Made by a program: the position numbers and the translations under genes
Shown here: positions 44,371 to 53,661 of the stretch, in pieces
Layout: each line of letters opens with the position of its first letter
How positions within the stretch are numbered: the first letter of the stretch is position 1
The notes under the pieces: generated by a model
Told to the model about the DNA's origin: nothing
The model's database searches: none
What the model saw: the letters and a program-made list of their open reading frames with translations, nothing else
From: Glaciecola blandensis
GTDB lineage: Bacteria > Pseudomonadota > Gammaproteobacteria > Enterobacterales > Alteromonadaceae
Length of the DNA: 64,000 nucleotides
Direction: 5' to 3'
Assembly: GCF_031846165.1 (NCBI RefSeq)
Contig: NZ_JAVRIE010000003.1
Location: forward strand, 62,001-126,000

Positions 44371-44389
44371 TAAGCAGGAATAATGCCAA
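44371..44389 (-). promoter_or_regulatory. sigma-54 (-24/-12) promoter of the PEP-CTERM gene
   Basis: On the minus strand, TTGGCATTATTCCTGCTTA: TTGGCA at -24 and TGCT at -12, with 12 bases from GG to GC, as RpoN promoters require. Transcription would start near 44362, about 100 bases before the ATG. RpoN and a PrsR-type activator control of PEP-CTERM genes is known in other bacteria (recalled). In the remaining 44390-44560 I see only a small GAAC-N4-GTTC repeat (44430-44441) and an 11-base T run. Confidence 0.7.
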
Positions 44390-44560
44390 TTGTGCCAATT
44401 GATTTAAAAGCTAGTAAAAACAATGGTCTGAACCTTTGTTCTGTCTTCGTTTAACTTTTTTTTTTTAAAGATGTAAAAAAAACGGACACTTGAAGTGATA
44501 TGAAAGGTATTGCTTTTGAGGTGTAAATTTTGTGTTATCGATTAAACTTTGTGGGCGATT

Positions 44561-44845
44561 TTATATTTTGGGAACCCAAGAGTCAGGAAACTTACCTTGT
44601 AATACATATGAGAATGCAATGAGTTCGGCTATGACATGATATAAGCTTTCGGGTATTTCCTGTCCTAGATCCATACGCGCGAGCAAATCGCTAAGATACG
44701 GATCTTCGTGTATTAGCACATTATTTTCCTTCGCTAAAGCGATGATCTCTTCGGCGAGCTCGCCAAAACCTTTTGCAATAACCGTCGGTGAATTATCCTC
44801 GTTTGGCGCGTATTTGAGTCCGACGGCTTTTCGTTGATCACTCAT
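44561..44845 (-). CDS. FlhB C-terminal-domain-like protein (EscU/YscU/HrcU tail)
   Basis: A 94-residue cytoplasmic protein matching the FlhB C-terminal part: AVGLKYAPNEDNSPTVIAKG, then LAEEIIALAKENNVLIHEDPYLSDLLARMDLGQEIPESLYHVIAELIAF. It lacks the NPTH autocleavage site and the membrane domain of FlhB, so it is not a secretion-gate subunit by itself. Its start overlaps the fliK stop by 4 bases, as in other marine gammaproteobacteria with a fliK-flhB-tail pair. It may modulate substrate switching in flagellar export; that is inference. Confidence 0.85.
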   Translation of the reverse strand: MSDQRKAVGLKYAPNEDNSPTVIAKGFGELAEEIIALAKENNVLIHEDPYLSDLLARMDLGQEIPESLYHVIAELIAFSYVLQGKFPDSWVPKI

Positions 44846-47415
44846 ACCTTTGCCTCAAATAGGTGATAGTGCTCTGGCTGAAGCTTTTTCGGTACTTTTC
44901 CAATCTGACAGCTTTTCTCGATCAATTCGATCCCCAGACTTTTCAAGCGCCTTTGCAGATAAGGCAATGTATCAAGTGCTTTGATTTTCAGTGCTTCGGT
45001 AGATGTGAAGAGTTGCAGTTTGATTTCACTCTCTTGTAACTGAGTTTTTGCTAGCATTTGTCCAAGCTCTCCCACATCTAACTTCATGGTGAGATACCAA
45101 GATGAGGCTGATTGTTCGGATTTTGCATTTTTGTTTTCTCTGCTTTCACGCTTTATGAGCAATTCGATATCATCTGCTTTGGGATTAAGTAAATTGGGCA
45201 GCGCATAGTAAAGCTGGTCTTGGCCTTGTAATGAAGAGTCTGCGCTTTTCAATTTATGATGTTGATGGCTTGATAAAATCTTGGCAATTTCTCCTGACAA
45301 TGCGTGCTTTGAGTCGAACTGACGAAAGTCTTGCATGAGTTTTGCACTTTGTACCTTGCTGATGTCAGGCACCAAACTTTTTACCAAATCAGGTACAAGA
45401 TCTTGTGCCTTACTCGCTTGTTTATTGGATTGCCGTTGCAGTTTTGAAGCTAAACTGACTTGCAGTAGTGTCACTAACCCGGATAGAAAACCGCCTTGCG
45501 CTGTCGCTGTAATTGCGTTTATAGGGGGCGGATTAAGTGGCGTTGTGAGTAAACTTTGAATCGTTCTAGCATCAATACTGGTGCCAATAGAGTCTACTTT
45601 CGGGATTTGTTCTTGTACCGTTTTTAACAGCTGGCGAAGTTCTGAACCAATGCCGGCTTCTTCTAAGCTTTCGTTAAGAAGGGCGTTAATCGCATTATTT
45701 ATGTTGTTCAATGCCTGTGTTTGCGATCCAGATAACAGCAAACTCTGCTTTCCTAATTCTTGCGTGATGCTTTGCAAGTTACTGGTAATTGCTTTGTTTG
45801 CAGCCGCACTACCGACGGTAAGTTCCCGTAATTGACTGGCTAGTTGTGTCAGTAGAGAGGATGTCTTGCTCGACTCACCCGCATTTGACTGAATACTTGA
45901 AATGGCACTGAGTGTATCTGCGACTTGCTTTTGTAGCGCTTGTAATAGTTTATCTGACTGAAAGTTAGCGACTGGCGCAGCACCGGTCGTTTTCGTGTCA
46001 AACTTATTGTCAATTTGTGCGCTTGTTGATTTCTCTGAATTCGCTGTATTCAATTGTTGAGCAGCTTCTTTACTCAAAGCTGCGCCCACTTGTGGACTTT
46101 GTTTCCCTACTAAATCCGCTTTGCTTGAAATAAAACCTAACTGATTCACATTAATTTGGCGCTGAATTTGTTGATCCGATACCAGTTTTGACGGCTGAGT
46201 GCTGTTGCTTTCTGAGCTTTTATTAGCGGCACTATCTTCTAATCCACTCGGCTGAGTTTGACTAAGTAGGGTTTTGGCTTGTGCTGGATTTAATTCAATC
46301 ACCGAAGGGCGTAAATTCCCAATAACCGATACACTCAGTGAGCCTTTGCTCAAACCGGGTTCCAAGCCTAAGAACAGGACTTTGTTTGCAAGTACATTAT
46401 TGTCACTTGCAAGGCCACTGGTTGTTTTACTGGCATTAGCTAACGCTTGCTCATTTACTTGAGCAAAAGCATTTTGCAAAGACTTTGGCAGTTGCGACAA
46501 GGTACTGGAATTTAGGGGTAATATCACTTGCTTGGGGGAAACTGCGCTCGTAACGCTAGAGGCAGAACTGCTGCTCGCGACATTGCTATTAGCCCCTTGC
46601 TTAATTAACAGAGAATTCAATAGCGCAGCATTCAACAAGTTGGTGGGTAATTTATTTGCATTGAGGCGTGTGAGCTGAGCGTCCAATGTTAGGGTTTTCC
46701 CAAGCCCTTGTCCAAGTGCGTTTGCAGACAATACATTGATAGAGAGTAATTTTGGTTTTTTGGCACTGACGTCAACATTCACCTGCACTTGGTTATTTGT
46801 TTTTAATTCGGCGATTTGCTGCGGACTTAAGGTCAATCTTGCTTGCTGTGGTGGCAAGTTTGAGCCCGGGATTTGGAAACTAATACTGACTTGATTAGCA
46901 GCAATATTGATGACTCTGCCCGCAATGGCAATGACTGAGTTCCCGTTTATGCCCAAGTTGCCGGCGCTGGCTGACTTTGCAATCACATTGTTGAGCTGAT
47001 TGTCGTTTACGCTAACAGTGTTCGACAATACACTCTTGGGTAATTTACCATTCAAGGCTTGTTGTAAACTTATTGCGCTTGTCGTCGTGGATGATGCATT
47101 GTTTATGGCGCTTGCAACCAAAGCGTAAGTGTTGGCTTTGTTCGGCAGTTTAACTAGGTCAAAAACCTGCCCTTGTTTAATGTTTGCAGTATCGAGAGTT
47201 TGTGACAGTGACTTGGTAGACAACTGCAAACTTTGCTTGTTCTGTTGGTTGCTCAAGGTTACGGTGTTAGTTGTTACTTGGGTAACCACCACGCGAATAG
47301 CGTTATTTACAGCTAAACTAGACTGATTCCCAGAGTCTCTTGCGCCTACAGCCGTATTCTCGCTACCACGAGCAAGTGCATTGGTTTGGTTAGTTACTGG
47401 GTTTAAATCAGACAT
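44842..47415 (-). CDS. fliK: flagellar hook-length control protein FliK-like
   Basis: An 857-residue, Ser/Thr/Asn/Gln-rich protein with a compact C-terminal domain, as in FliK. The C-terminal LTMKLDVGELGQMLAKTQLQESEIKLQLFTS and the LDTLPYLQRRLKSLGIEL block match the family core. The ATG at 47415 is chosen; a frame open to 47466 adds 17 residues without family support. The long low-complexity N-terminal part is typical of a secreted molecular ruler. No other flagellar genes are in the window apart from the overlapping FlhB-tail gene. Confidence 0.78.
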   Translation of the reverse strand: MSDLNPVTNQTNALARGSENTAVGARDSGNQSSLAVNNAIRVVVTQVTTNTVTLSNQQNKQSLQLSTKSLSQTLDTANIKQGQVFDLVKLPNKANTYALVASAINNASSTTTSAISLQQALNGKLPKSVLSNTVSVNDNQLNNVIAKSASAGNLGINGNSVIAIAGRVINIAANQVSISFQIPGSNLPPQQARLTLSPQQIAELKTNNQVQVNVDVSAKKPKLLSINVLSANALGQGLGKTLTLDAQLTRLNANKLPTNLLNAALLNSLLIKQGANSNVASSSSASSVTSAVSPKQVILPLNSSTLSQLPKSLQNAFAQVNEQALANASKTTSGLASDNNVLANKVLFLGLEPGLSKGSLSVSVIGNLRPSVIELNPAQAKTLLSQTQPSGLEDSAANKSSESNSTQPSKLVSDQQIQRQINVNQLGFISSKADLVGKQSPQVGAALSKEAAQQLNTANSEKSTSAQIDNKFDTKTTGAAPVANFQSDKLLQALQKQVADTLSAISSIQSNAGESSKTSSLLTQLASQLRELTVGSAAANKAITSNLQSITQELGKQSLLLSGSQTQALNNINNAINALLNESLEEAGIGSELRQLLKTVQEQIPKVDSIGTSIDARTIQSLLTTPLNPPPINAITATAQGGFLSGLVTLLQVSLASKLQRQSNKQASKAQDLVPDLVKSLVPDISKVQSAKLMQDFRQFDSKHALSGEIAKILSSHQHHKLKSADSSLQGQDQLYYALPNLLNPKADDIELLIKRESRENKNAKSEQSASSWYLTMKLDVGELGQMLAKTQLQESEIKLQLFTSTEALKIKALDTLPYLQRRLKSLGIELIEKSCQIGKVPKKLQPEHYHLFEAKV

Positions 47416-47583
47416 TACTCTATTATCGGCCGCTAAGGCTAAAAAGCAACCACGCTTTATCGACAATTGATGTCTGTCAAAAGCATCGGTATTTTCATAC
47501 GTTTATACCAGATTAAAGGCGCAAATACGGCAAATATTGTGCTACTATCCCGTTGATTATCATGTAGAAACGAGTGTTTATTT

Positions 47584-48297
47584 TTGTCAGTTTTATTAGC
47601 ACACAACATTTCGTGTGAAAAAAGCGACCGCGCATTGTTTTCAGGCCTTCATTTATCTGTTTCTCCCGGTGAACTTGTTTACCTGACTGGAGAGAATGGC
47701 GCGGGCAAAACGAGCCTTTTAAGGATCCTCGTTGGGCTCGGTATGCCTAGCAAAAATACCTTCGATGACGTCGACAATGAGTTTGACCCAAACGACCTTA
47801 ATGATGATGAACACGAAACATCTCTAAAGAATCAGAAAACATACGTAAAAATCAATACTATCGACGTTCACAAAGACATAAATGGTGCGAGCGAGCAGTT
47901 ATTGTATTTCGGTCATAAACTCGGTTTGAATCAATTGATGAGCCCGGTCGAGAACCTTCAGTCGTGGTGCCACCAACAAAATATTGAAACGAATATAAAC
48001 GCGATCACGTCGACCTTAGACGAACTCGGCTTAACTGGCTTAGAAGATATCGCGTTAAAAAACTTATCGGCTGGACAGCAACGCAGGGTGGCGCTCGCCA
48101 AGCTATGGTTAAAAAGTTACGCAAACCTTTGGGTGCTCGATGAACCTTTTACAGCACTGGATGTCAATTTTATTGCTATGTTGGAAGACAAAATAACGGC
48201 GTTCCTAAAGTCAGGTGGGGCCGTTTTAATGACCTCACACCAGAGTCTGAATATCGATTACCCCATGACGAATATGCATTTGGAATACCAATGGTAG
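47584..48297 (+). CDS. ccmA: heme exporter ATP-binding protein CcmA
   Basis: The ATPase of the CcmABCD complex that releases holo-CcmE. Walker A is TGENGAGKTSL at about residues 36-46, the signature LSAGQQRRVALAKLW at about 161-175, and Walker B LWVLDEPFTALD. At 237 residues it is about 30 longer than E. coli CcmA: an acidic, Asn/Asp-rich stretch (about residues 59-85, DDVDNEFDPNDLNDDEHE) is inserted before the GHKLG segment. The start is a TTG with only a weak ribosome site. It begins a nine-gene operon. Confidence 0.95.
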   Translation: MSVLLAHNISCEKSDRALFSGLHLSVSPGELVYLTGENGAGKTSLLRILVGLGMPSKNTFDDVDNEFDPNDLNDDEHETSLKNQKTYVKINTIDVHKDINGASEQLLYFGHKLGLNQLMSPVENLQSWCHQQNIETNINAITSTLDELGLTGLEDIALKNLSAGQQRRVALAKLWLKSYANLWVLDEPFTALDVNFIAMLEDKITAFLKSGGAVLMTSHQSLNIDYPMTNMHLEYQW

Positions 48298-48962
48298 GGT
48301 CAGCCTTAATCGCAATCTTTAAAAAAGACATCTCCTTGGCTTATCGCCAATTAGCAGAGTTGATGCAGCCCTTGATGTTTTTCATTTTGGTGATCACTTT
48401 GTTTCCACTGGCTGTCGGTCCCAGTCCGGATACTCTGCAACGCATTGGTGGCGGAATCATTTGGGTTGCCGCCATTTTGTCTTTGCTATTGGGCATGGAA
48501 CGAATGTTTCGCGATGATTACGCCGACGGCACCCTAGAACAATACATTTTGTCGCCTACGCCTTTGTATTTGATCGTTGTAGTGAAAATACTAGCGCATT
48601 GGTTGATGCACATTGTTCCGCTCTTTCTAATTTCGCCCCTGTTAGCCTTGTTTTTAAACCTAACAATGGACATGTATGTTGCCTTAATGCTGACGCTTTT
48701 ACTTGGCACGCCTCTCATTAGTTTCGTGGGCGCAATCGGTGTTGCGCTTACCGTTGGCTTGCAAAAAGGCGGTGTGTTACTCGCCTTGTTGTTAATTCCG
48801 ATATTTATACCGTTGTTGATTTTTGCCACTTCGGCAATTGAATCGGCTTCAATGCTATTACCTTATCATCAGCAACTTGCTACTATCGCATCATTGCTGC
48901 TGATTTCCGTGGCCTTGTCTCCAATGGCAGTCGCGTATTCTTTAAGAGTGAGTCAAAATTAA
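48291..48962 (+). CDS. ccmB: heme exporter protein CcmB
   Basis: A 223-residue membrane protein with six predicted spans, the permease-like partner of CcmA. The N-terminal IAIFKKDISLAYRQLAELMQP, and RMFRDDYADGTLEQYILSP at about residues 73-91, are family-typical. It overlaps the ccmA stop by 7 bases and ends with a one-base overlap into ccmC. Length agrees with the usual 220. Confidence 0.95.
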   Translation: MVGSALIAIFKKDISLAYRQLAELMQPLMFFILVITLFPLAVGPSPDTLQRIGGGIIWVAAILSLLLGMERMFRDDYADGTLEQYILSPTPLYLIVVVKILAHWLMHIVPLFLISPLLALFLNLTMDMYVALMLTLLLGTPLISFVGAIGVALTVGLQKGGVLLALLLIPIFIPLLIFATSAIESASMLLPYHQQLATIASLLLISVALSPMAVAYSLRVSQN

Positions 48963-49765
48963 TGTGGAAATGGATTAATTCGTTCGCTAAACCAGAAAAA
49001 GCTTATTGGCTTTGCAGTATTTTACTTCCTTGGTTCGCCATCGTTGCAGTGGTGAGTTTGGTTGTGGGTATTATTTGGGGCTTGGGCTTCGCACCGTCAG
49101 ACTATCAGCAAGGTGACTCTTTTCGTATTATCTATATTCACGTGCCTAGTGCCATTCTTGCAATGGGGGCTTATGTCGCAATGGCGATTGGCGCATTAAT
49201 TGGCGTGGTATGGCAATGGCGCACCGCTTTTATGTTCATGGTTGCCATTGCGCCAGTTGGTGCGGTGATGACATTCATATCCCTGTTTACCGGTTCTTTC
49301 TGGGGAAAGCCAATGTGGGGCACGTGGTGGATATGGGATGCTCGTTTAACCTCCCAGCTTATTCTGCTGTTCCTCTATCTTGGTGTTATTTCGCTATATG
49401 CTGCTTTTGAAGACAAGCAACAAGCTGGCAAAGCGGCGGGTGTAATGGCAATGGTTGGCGTAATCAATATTCCCATTATTCATTTCTCGGTAGAGTGGTG
49501 GAATACACTGCACCAAGGGGCCAGTATCACCAAAATTGGTAAGCCATCGATTGCAGAGCCAATGTTATGGCCTCTTCTCATTTGTATCTTAGGCTTCGCC
49601 GCTTTTATTGGGTGGGTAACGCTGATTCGAATGAAAAATGAAATTATTTTAAGAGACATGCATCGTCCGTGGGTAGCCAAGATGTTTGGTGTCATCCGTC
49701 CTGAAAAGGTCAGAAGAGGCGATAAAATATTAGGTGACAGTGATAAACCACGAGGAGGCCGATAA
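48962..49765 (+). CDS. ccmC: heme exporter protein CcmC
   Basis: A 267-residue membrane protein that presents heme to CcmE. The Trp-rich heme-handling motif WGTWWIWDARLTS is at about residues 119-131, and conserved His residues are present in IIYIHVPSAI and IPIIHFSVEWWNTLHQG. It has about six spans. It is linked to ccmB and ccmD by one-base overlaps. Confidence 0.96.
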   Translation: MWKWINSFAKPEKAYWLCSILLPWFAIVAVVSLVVGIIWGLGFAPSDYQQGDSFRIIYIHVPSAILAMGAYVAMAIGALIGVVWQWRTAFMFMVAIAPVGAVMTFISLFTGSFWGKPMWGTWWIWDARLTSQLILLFLYLGVISLYAAFEDKQQAGKAAGVMAMVGVINIPIIHFSVEWWNTLHQGASITKIGKPSIAEPMLWPLLICILGFAAFIGWVTLIRMKNEIILRDMHRPWVAKMFGVIRPEKVRRGDKILGDSDKPRGGR

Positions 49766-50022
49766 TGGACTTCAAATTTGAAAACATGACTGCGTTTTTT
49801 GATATGGGAGGCTATGCCTTTTTTGTATGGATGTCTTTTGGTCTCACCTTCATTTGCATGGCGGCAATACTATTTCACAGTTTGTTTATGAGCAAAAAGA
49901 TTAAGCAGGGCGTAGAAAAGGAAAGAGCGAGAGCGGAACGTATTCTGGCTGCTCGTGCGGCACGGAAAGATAAAATGCGAGAAAAACGCAGAATAAAATC
50001 TATTGAAAATGAGGATGAATAA
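49765..50022 (+). CDS. ccmD: heme exporter protein CcmD
   Basis: A small membrane protein of 85 residues that stabilises the CcmC-CcmE complex. It has one hydrophobic span (about residues 18-42) and a strongly basic, charged cytoplasmic tail (KKIKQGVEKERARAERIL...), as in the family. It lies between ccmC and ccmE with one-base overlaps on both sides. Sequence conservation of CcmD is low, so the call rests on position, size and topology. Confidence 0.9.
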   Translation: MDFKFENMTAFFDMGGYAFFVWMSFGLTFICMAAILFHSLFMSKKIKQGVEKERARAERILAARAARKDKMREKRRIKSIENEDE

Positions 50023-50492
50023 TGAACCCAAGGCGTAAACAACGTTTATTTGCTGTTTCTTCTATCGGTGTTTTGCTTGTCGCATCTATTGGTTTCATGC
50101 TGTATGCATTGCAGGATTCAATTGATGTTTTCTACACACCCACTGAAATTGTTGAAGGTAAAACAAAAACCGGACAAAAACCTGTCGTGGGTCAGCGCTT
50201 ACGTATCGGTGGTCTTGTCGTGCCAGGCTCAGTTTCTCGAGATGAGGAAACGCTGGCTGTGAGTTTTGATCTAATGGATACCGGCCCGAAAGTAACAGTG
50301 CAATTCAATGGCAGCCTGCCTGACTTATTCCGTGAAGGCCAAGGCATTGTGGCAACTGGGATACTTGAAAAGGAAAACCTTATTGTTGCACATGAAGTCT
50401 TAGCTAAACATGACGAAGAGTACATGCCTCCAGAGCTTGCAGAACAGCTTAAAGGCATTAAACACGTAAAGCCTGAGGAGGCAGGGTACTAA
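50022..50492 (+). CDS. ccmE: cytochrome c maturation heme chaperone CcmE
   Basis: A periplasmic, membrane-anchored heme chaperone of 156 residues. The N-terminal anchor is at about residues 10-30, and the beta-barrel domain ends in VLAKHDEEYMPPE. The covalent heme-binding His is His130 and the supporting Tyr is Tyr134, the same numbers as in E. coli. The start overlaps the ccmD stop by one base. All key residues are present. Confidence 0.97.
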   Translation: MNPRRKQRLFAVSSIGVLLVASIGFMLYALQDSIDVFYTPTEIVEGKTKTGQKPVVGQRLRIGGLVVPGSVSRDEETLAVSFDLMDTGPKVTVQFNGSLPDLFREGQGIVATGILEKENLIVAHEVLAKHDEEYMPPELAEQLKGIKHVKPEEAGY

Positions 50493-52534
50493 TGATCCCA
50501 GAGTTAGGTAATATATCACTCATCATTGCGCTTGTTCTTTCTATATTATTAGCGGTCTATCCTTTATGGGGCGCGCAAATCCATAACCAAACAATGATGA
50601 GAATGGGGCGGCCTTTATCTTTCGCCTTATTCTTATTCACGGCTTTTGCATACATTTGCCTAACCTATTCTTTTTACGTAGATGATTTTAGTGTGCAGTA
50701 TGTTGCGCAAAACTCTAACAGCGCTCTGCCTTGGTACTACAAAATAACGGCCGTTTGGGGCGGGCATGAAGGCTCGTTTTTACTTTGGTGTTTGATTTTT
50801 GCAGTATGGACCGTCGCTGTTGCGTTGTTTTCTAAAGGCATACCTCAGGCCATGATAGCTCGCGTTCTATCCGTGCTGGGTATGGTCAGTATTGGTTTCT
50901 ATTTGTTCATGTTACTGACATCAAATCCATTCGATAGTTTATTACCGTTCTTCCCGGTTGACGGTCGTGACTTGAATCCACTGTTACAAGACTTTGGCAT
51001 GATCATTCATCCACCGATGCTTTATATGGGATATGTTGGTTTCTCTGTCGCATTTGCCTTTGCTATTGCGGCGCTAATTGGCGGGCAACTTGATTCGACT
51101 TGGGCGCGCTGGTCTCGTCCATGGACGATTGCTGCATGGAGTTTCCTGACGATCGGTATCGCACTGGGTAGCTGGTGGGCATATTATGAACTTGGCTGGG
51201 GTGGCTGGTGGTTCTGGGATCCGGTAGAAAATGCATCGTTCATGCCTTGGTTAGTAGGTACTGCGTTAATGCATAGTTTAGCGGTGACCGAAAAACGTAA
51301 AGTCTTCAAGTCTTGGACTGTACTACTCGCGATTGCTGCTTTCTCCTTAAGTCTACTCGGTACATTTTTGGTTCGTTCAGGTGTACTGGTATCTGTGCAT
51401 TCTTTTGCAAGCGACCCGTCTAGAGGTTTATTTATCCTAGGCTTATTAGTCATTGTGATCGGTGGCTCCTTATTGCTTTACGCCATTCGAGCTTCGCAGC
51501 TCAAAAGCGTTGGTCGTTATGAAGTTTTCTCACGAGAAATGATGCTAATGGGCAATAACGTGTTGCTAGTTGCAGCGACTATCGTCGTTCTTCTAGGAAC
51601 GCTTCTACCGCTTGTTCACAAAGAATTGGGTATGGGCACTATCTCAATAGGTGCGCCATTCTTTAATCAAATGTTTACCCTATTAATTGTACCGTTTGTT
51701 ATGTTCATGGCCGTTGGTCCACTCTCTCGCTGGAAGAAACAAAGTGCAAGCGCCTTGAAGAATCAACTTTTAATCGCACTGCTGCTTGGTTTATCAGCAG
51801 GTGTCCTGATTAACTTTAACTACGACGAACCCACCTATATGGGTATGTTAGGGATGGTCTTAAGTTTTTGGATCCTAATTGCAGTGGTACTAGAAGTGAG
51901 ACAACGCGTTGCTTCCACTACGAAGGATGAGTCTCTTTTTCAATCACTACGAAAGTTAACGCCAAGTCATTGGGGTATGGTGTTGGGGCACGTAGGTTTT
52001 GCCGTTACACTTATCGGTATTACGTTGGTTAGTAATTACGAGCTTGAGCGAGATGTACGCATGAACGCCGGAGATACCGTTGAAATTGCCGATTATACGG
52101 TCAAATTTACAGGTGTCGAACAAGTCGAGGGACCGAACTATACGGCTGACCGCGGCATTTTTGATGTGTACAAAAACGGTGAGTTTGTTAATCACTTAGA
52201 ACCAGAAAAGCGCTTTTATCCGGTTCAGCGCACCTCAATGACTGAAGCAGGTATTCATACCACCTTTACCCGAGACTTGTTTGTCGCGCTCGGAGAACCC
52301 CTATCGAACAACGGTTGGGCAGTGAGACTCTATTATAAACCTTTTGTGGTTTGGATTTGGGGCGGGTCATTCATTATGTGTATTGGTGGCATTTTCTCCA
52401 TGTCAGACAAGCGGTATCGGATCAAAAAGATGGCGAAGTGGAAAAGTATGGTGTCAGGCGCTAAACAAAACAAAGCTAGTTCAGGTGATGACGCTTCACC
52501 AGTCATGACGAAAGAAATTAAGGAGCCTAGTTAA
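50492..52534 (+). CDS. ccmF: heme lyase CcmF
   Basis: The large membrane component of the heme lyase, 680 residues with many spans. The WWD domain is ELGWGGWWFWDPVENASFMPW at about residues 230-250, and the flanking His residues are present (GGHEGSF, IIHPPMLYMGYVG, ALMHSLAV, ATIVVLLGTLLPLVHKEL). A large periplasmic loop lies near the C terminus (about residues 515-605). It has the ordinary length for Gammaproteobacteria (about 650). It is linked by one-base overlap to ccmE and ccmG. Confidence 0.97.
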   Translation: MIPELGNISLIIALVLSILLAVYPLWGAQIHNQTMMRMGRPLSFALFLFTAFAYICLTYSFYVDDFSVQYVAQNSNSALPWYYKITAVWGGHEGSFLLWCLIFAVWTVAVALFSKGIPQAMIARVLSVLGMVSIGFYLFMLLTSNPFDSLLPFFPVDGRDLNPLLQDFGMIIHPPMLYMGYVGFSVAFAFAIAALIGGQLDSTWARWSRPWTIAAWSFLTIGIALGSWWAYYELGWGGWWFWDPVENASFMPWLVGTALMHSLAVTEKRKVFKSWTVLLAIAAFSLSLLGTFLVRSGVLVSVHSFASDPSRGLFILGLLVIVIGGSLLLYAIRASQLKSVGRYEVFSREMMLMGNNVLLVAATIVVLLGTLLPLVHKELGMGTISIGAPFFNQMFTLLIVPFVMFMAVGPLSRWKKQSASALKNQLLIALLLGLSAGVLINFNYDEPTYMGMLGMVLSFWILIAVVLEVRQRVASTTKDESLFQSLRKLTPSHWGMVLGHVGFAVTLIGITLVSNYELERDVRMNAGDTVEIADYTVKFTGVEQVEGPNYTADRGIFDVYKNGEFVNHLEPEKRFYPVQRTSMTEAGIHTTFTRDLFVALGEPLSNNGWAVRLYYKPFVVWIWGGSFIMCIGGIFSMSDKRYRIKKMAKWKSMVSGAKQNKASSGDDASPVMTKEIKEPS

Positions 52535-53136
52535 TGAAACGTATTGTCTGGTTTCTATTGCCTTTGGCATTATTTTTAGGACTGACCATTTTCTTGTTTC
52601 AAGGTTTATACTCAGACCCGCGAGAACGAGAATCAGAAGCCTTAGCGAAAACCTTTCCTACCTTTCAACTACCTGATCTGATGGATGAAACTATTACTTA
52701 TAATAATGACATCTTTGCAGAACAGGTAACCTTGATAAATGTTTGGGGTGTATGGTGCACAACATGTGCAATTGAGCTGCCTTATTTAGAAGATTTGAAA
52801 GACCAAGGATACCGGGTCGTTGGCTTGTATTATGATCAAGACCTCGACCCTGACTTTGGTACTAAGACAATCCAGCGCGTGCGTTCTGAAGTACTCACTA
52901 CCTTGTCAAAGTATGGTGACCCTTACGCATTCAATATTTTCGATGTTTATAGAGACACATCACTCGACCTCGGTGTGACCGGCGCGCCTGAAACTTTTTT
53001 AGTTGATAAAGAAGGTGTGATCCGTGTTCATCACCTTGGTGATATTAACGATAGAGTTTGGCGAAACAAATTCGTACCGGTACTCACTGAGATGGGTGAG
53101 TTGATCCCTAAAAATACTGATGAAGTGGGGAGTTAG
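52534..53136 (+). CDS. ccmG: thiol:disulfide interchange protein CcmG/DsbE
   Basis: A membrane-anchored periplasmic thioredoxin of 200 residues that reduces apocytochrome c and CcmH. The anchor is at residues 4-24. The active site is WGVWCTTC with Cys75 and Cys78; CTTC replaces the more usual CPTC, so the redox potential may differ slightly. GAPETFLVDKEGVIR gives the cis-Pro segment. The start overlaps the ccmF stop by one base. Confidence 0.94.
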   Translation: MKRIVWFLLPLALFLGLTIFLFQGLYSDPRERESEALAKTFPTFQLPDLMDETITYNNDIFAEQVTLINVWGVWCTTCAIELPYLEDLKDQGYRVVGLYYDQDLDPDFGTKTIQRVRSEVLTTLSKYGDPYAFNIFDVYRDTSLDLGVTGAPETFLVDKEGVIRVHHLGDINDRVWRNKFVPVLTEMGELIPKNTDEVGS

Positions 53137-53661
53137 ATGAAAATATCCACTTTTAAGTCATTTTCGGCGCTTTTTGCTGCTTTTTGCTTCTTAGCCTTAT
53201 GCCTTCCTGCTAGCGCTCAAGAAGACAATGGCAATAATACGGCTTCCTCCACTGGTGTCTCTCACGTAAAAGATTACGATGAAAATTATGCCTTTGAAGA
53301 CCCTAAAGACCGTAAAACCTTCTTAGAGCTTACCGCGGTCTTGCGGTGTCCTATGTGTCAGAACCAGAATATTGCTGATTCTGATGCGATGATTGCTCAT
53401 GATATGCGTCGCAAAGTATACAACCTGTTGAAAGAGGGTAATTCTAAGCAAGACGTTATCGACTTTATGAAAGAGCGTTATGGCGACTTTGTATATTACC
53501 AACCGCCAGTTACACCAGTGACAGTATGGCTTTGGGCTTTGCCTGTGATTTTCGCCTTCGTGATGATGGGCGTGTTTATTTATCGTCGTAAGACGGAAGT
53601 GCCTCAACAAGATATCGCAGCGAAACTTGATGCTGCTGACAAACTTCTAAAGGATGAATAG
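53137..53661 (+). CDS. ccmH: cytochrome c maturation protein CcmH
   Basis: A 174-residue membrane protein corresponding to the N-terminal half of E. coli CcmH. The signal peptide ends near SAQE (residue 28), the apocytochrome-reducing motif is LRCPMCQNQNIADSDAM with Cys71 and Cys74, and one span lies at about residues 128-148. It starts at the base after the ccmG stop and overlaps ccmI by one base. In this genome the CcmI function is a separate gene. Confidence 0.96.
   Translation: MKISTFKSFSALFAAFCFLALCLPASAQEDNGNNTASSTGVSHVKDYDENYAFEDPKDRKTFLELTAVLRCPMCQNQNIADSDAMIAHDMRRKVYNLLKEGNSKQDVIDFMKERYGDFVYYQPPVTPVTVWLWALPVIFAFVMMGVFIYRRKTEVPQQDIAAKLDAADKLLKDE

Noticed and set aside
44380..44398. 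First TTGGCAC on the minus strand upstream of the PEP-CTERM gene as a sigma-54 -24 element
   Set aside because: Its GG-to-GC distance with the next GC is 10, not 12. The second TTGGCA, 9 bases on, has the right spacing.
44456..44466. Run of 11 T as a phase-variation tract
   Set aside because: Non-coding and upstream of the sigma-54 element; no known switch geometry.
52753..52770. CTTC active site of CcmG as a defective thioredoxin
   Set aside because: Both cysteines are present, and the residue between them varies in the family.
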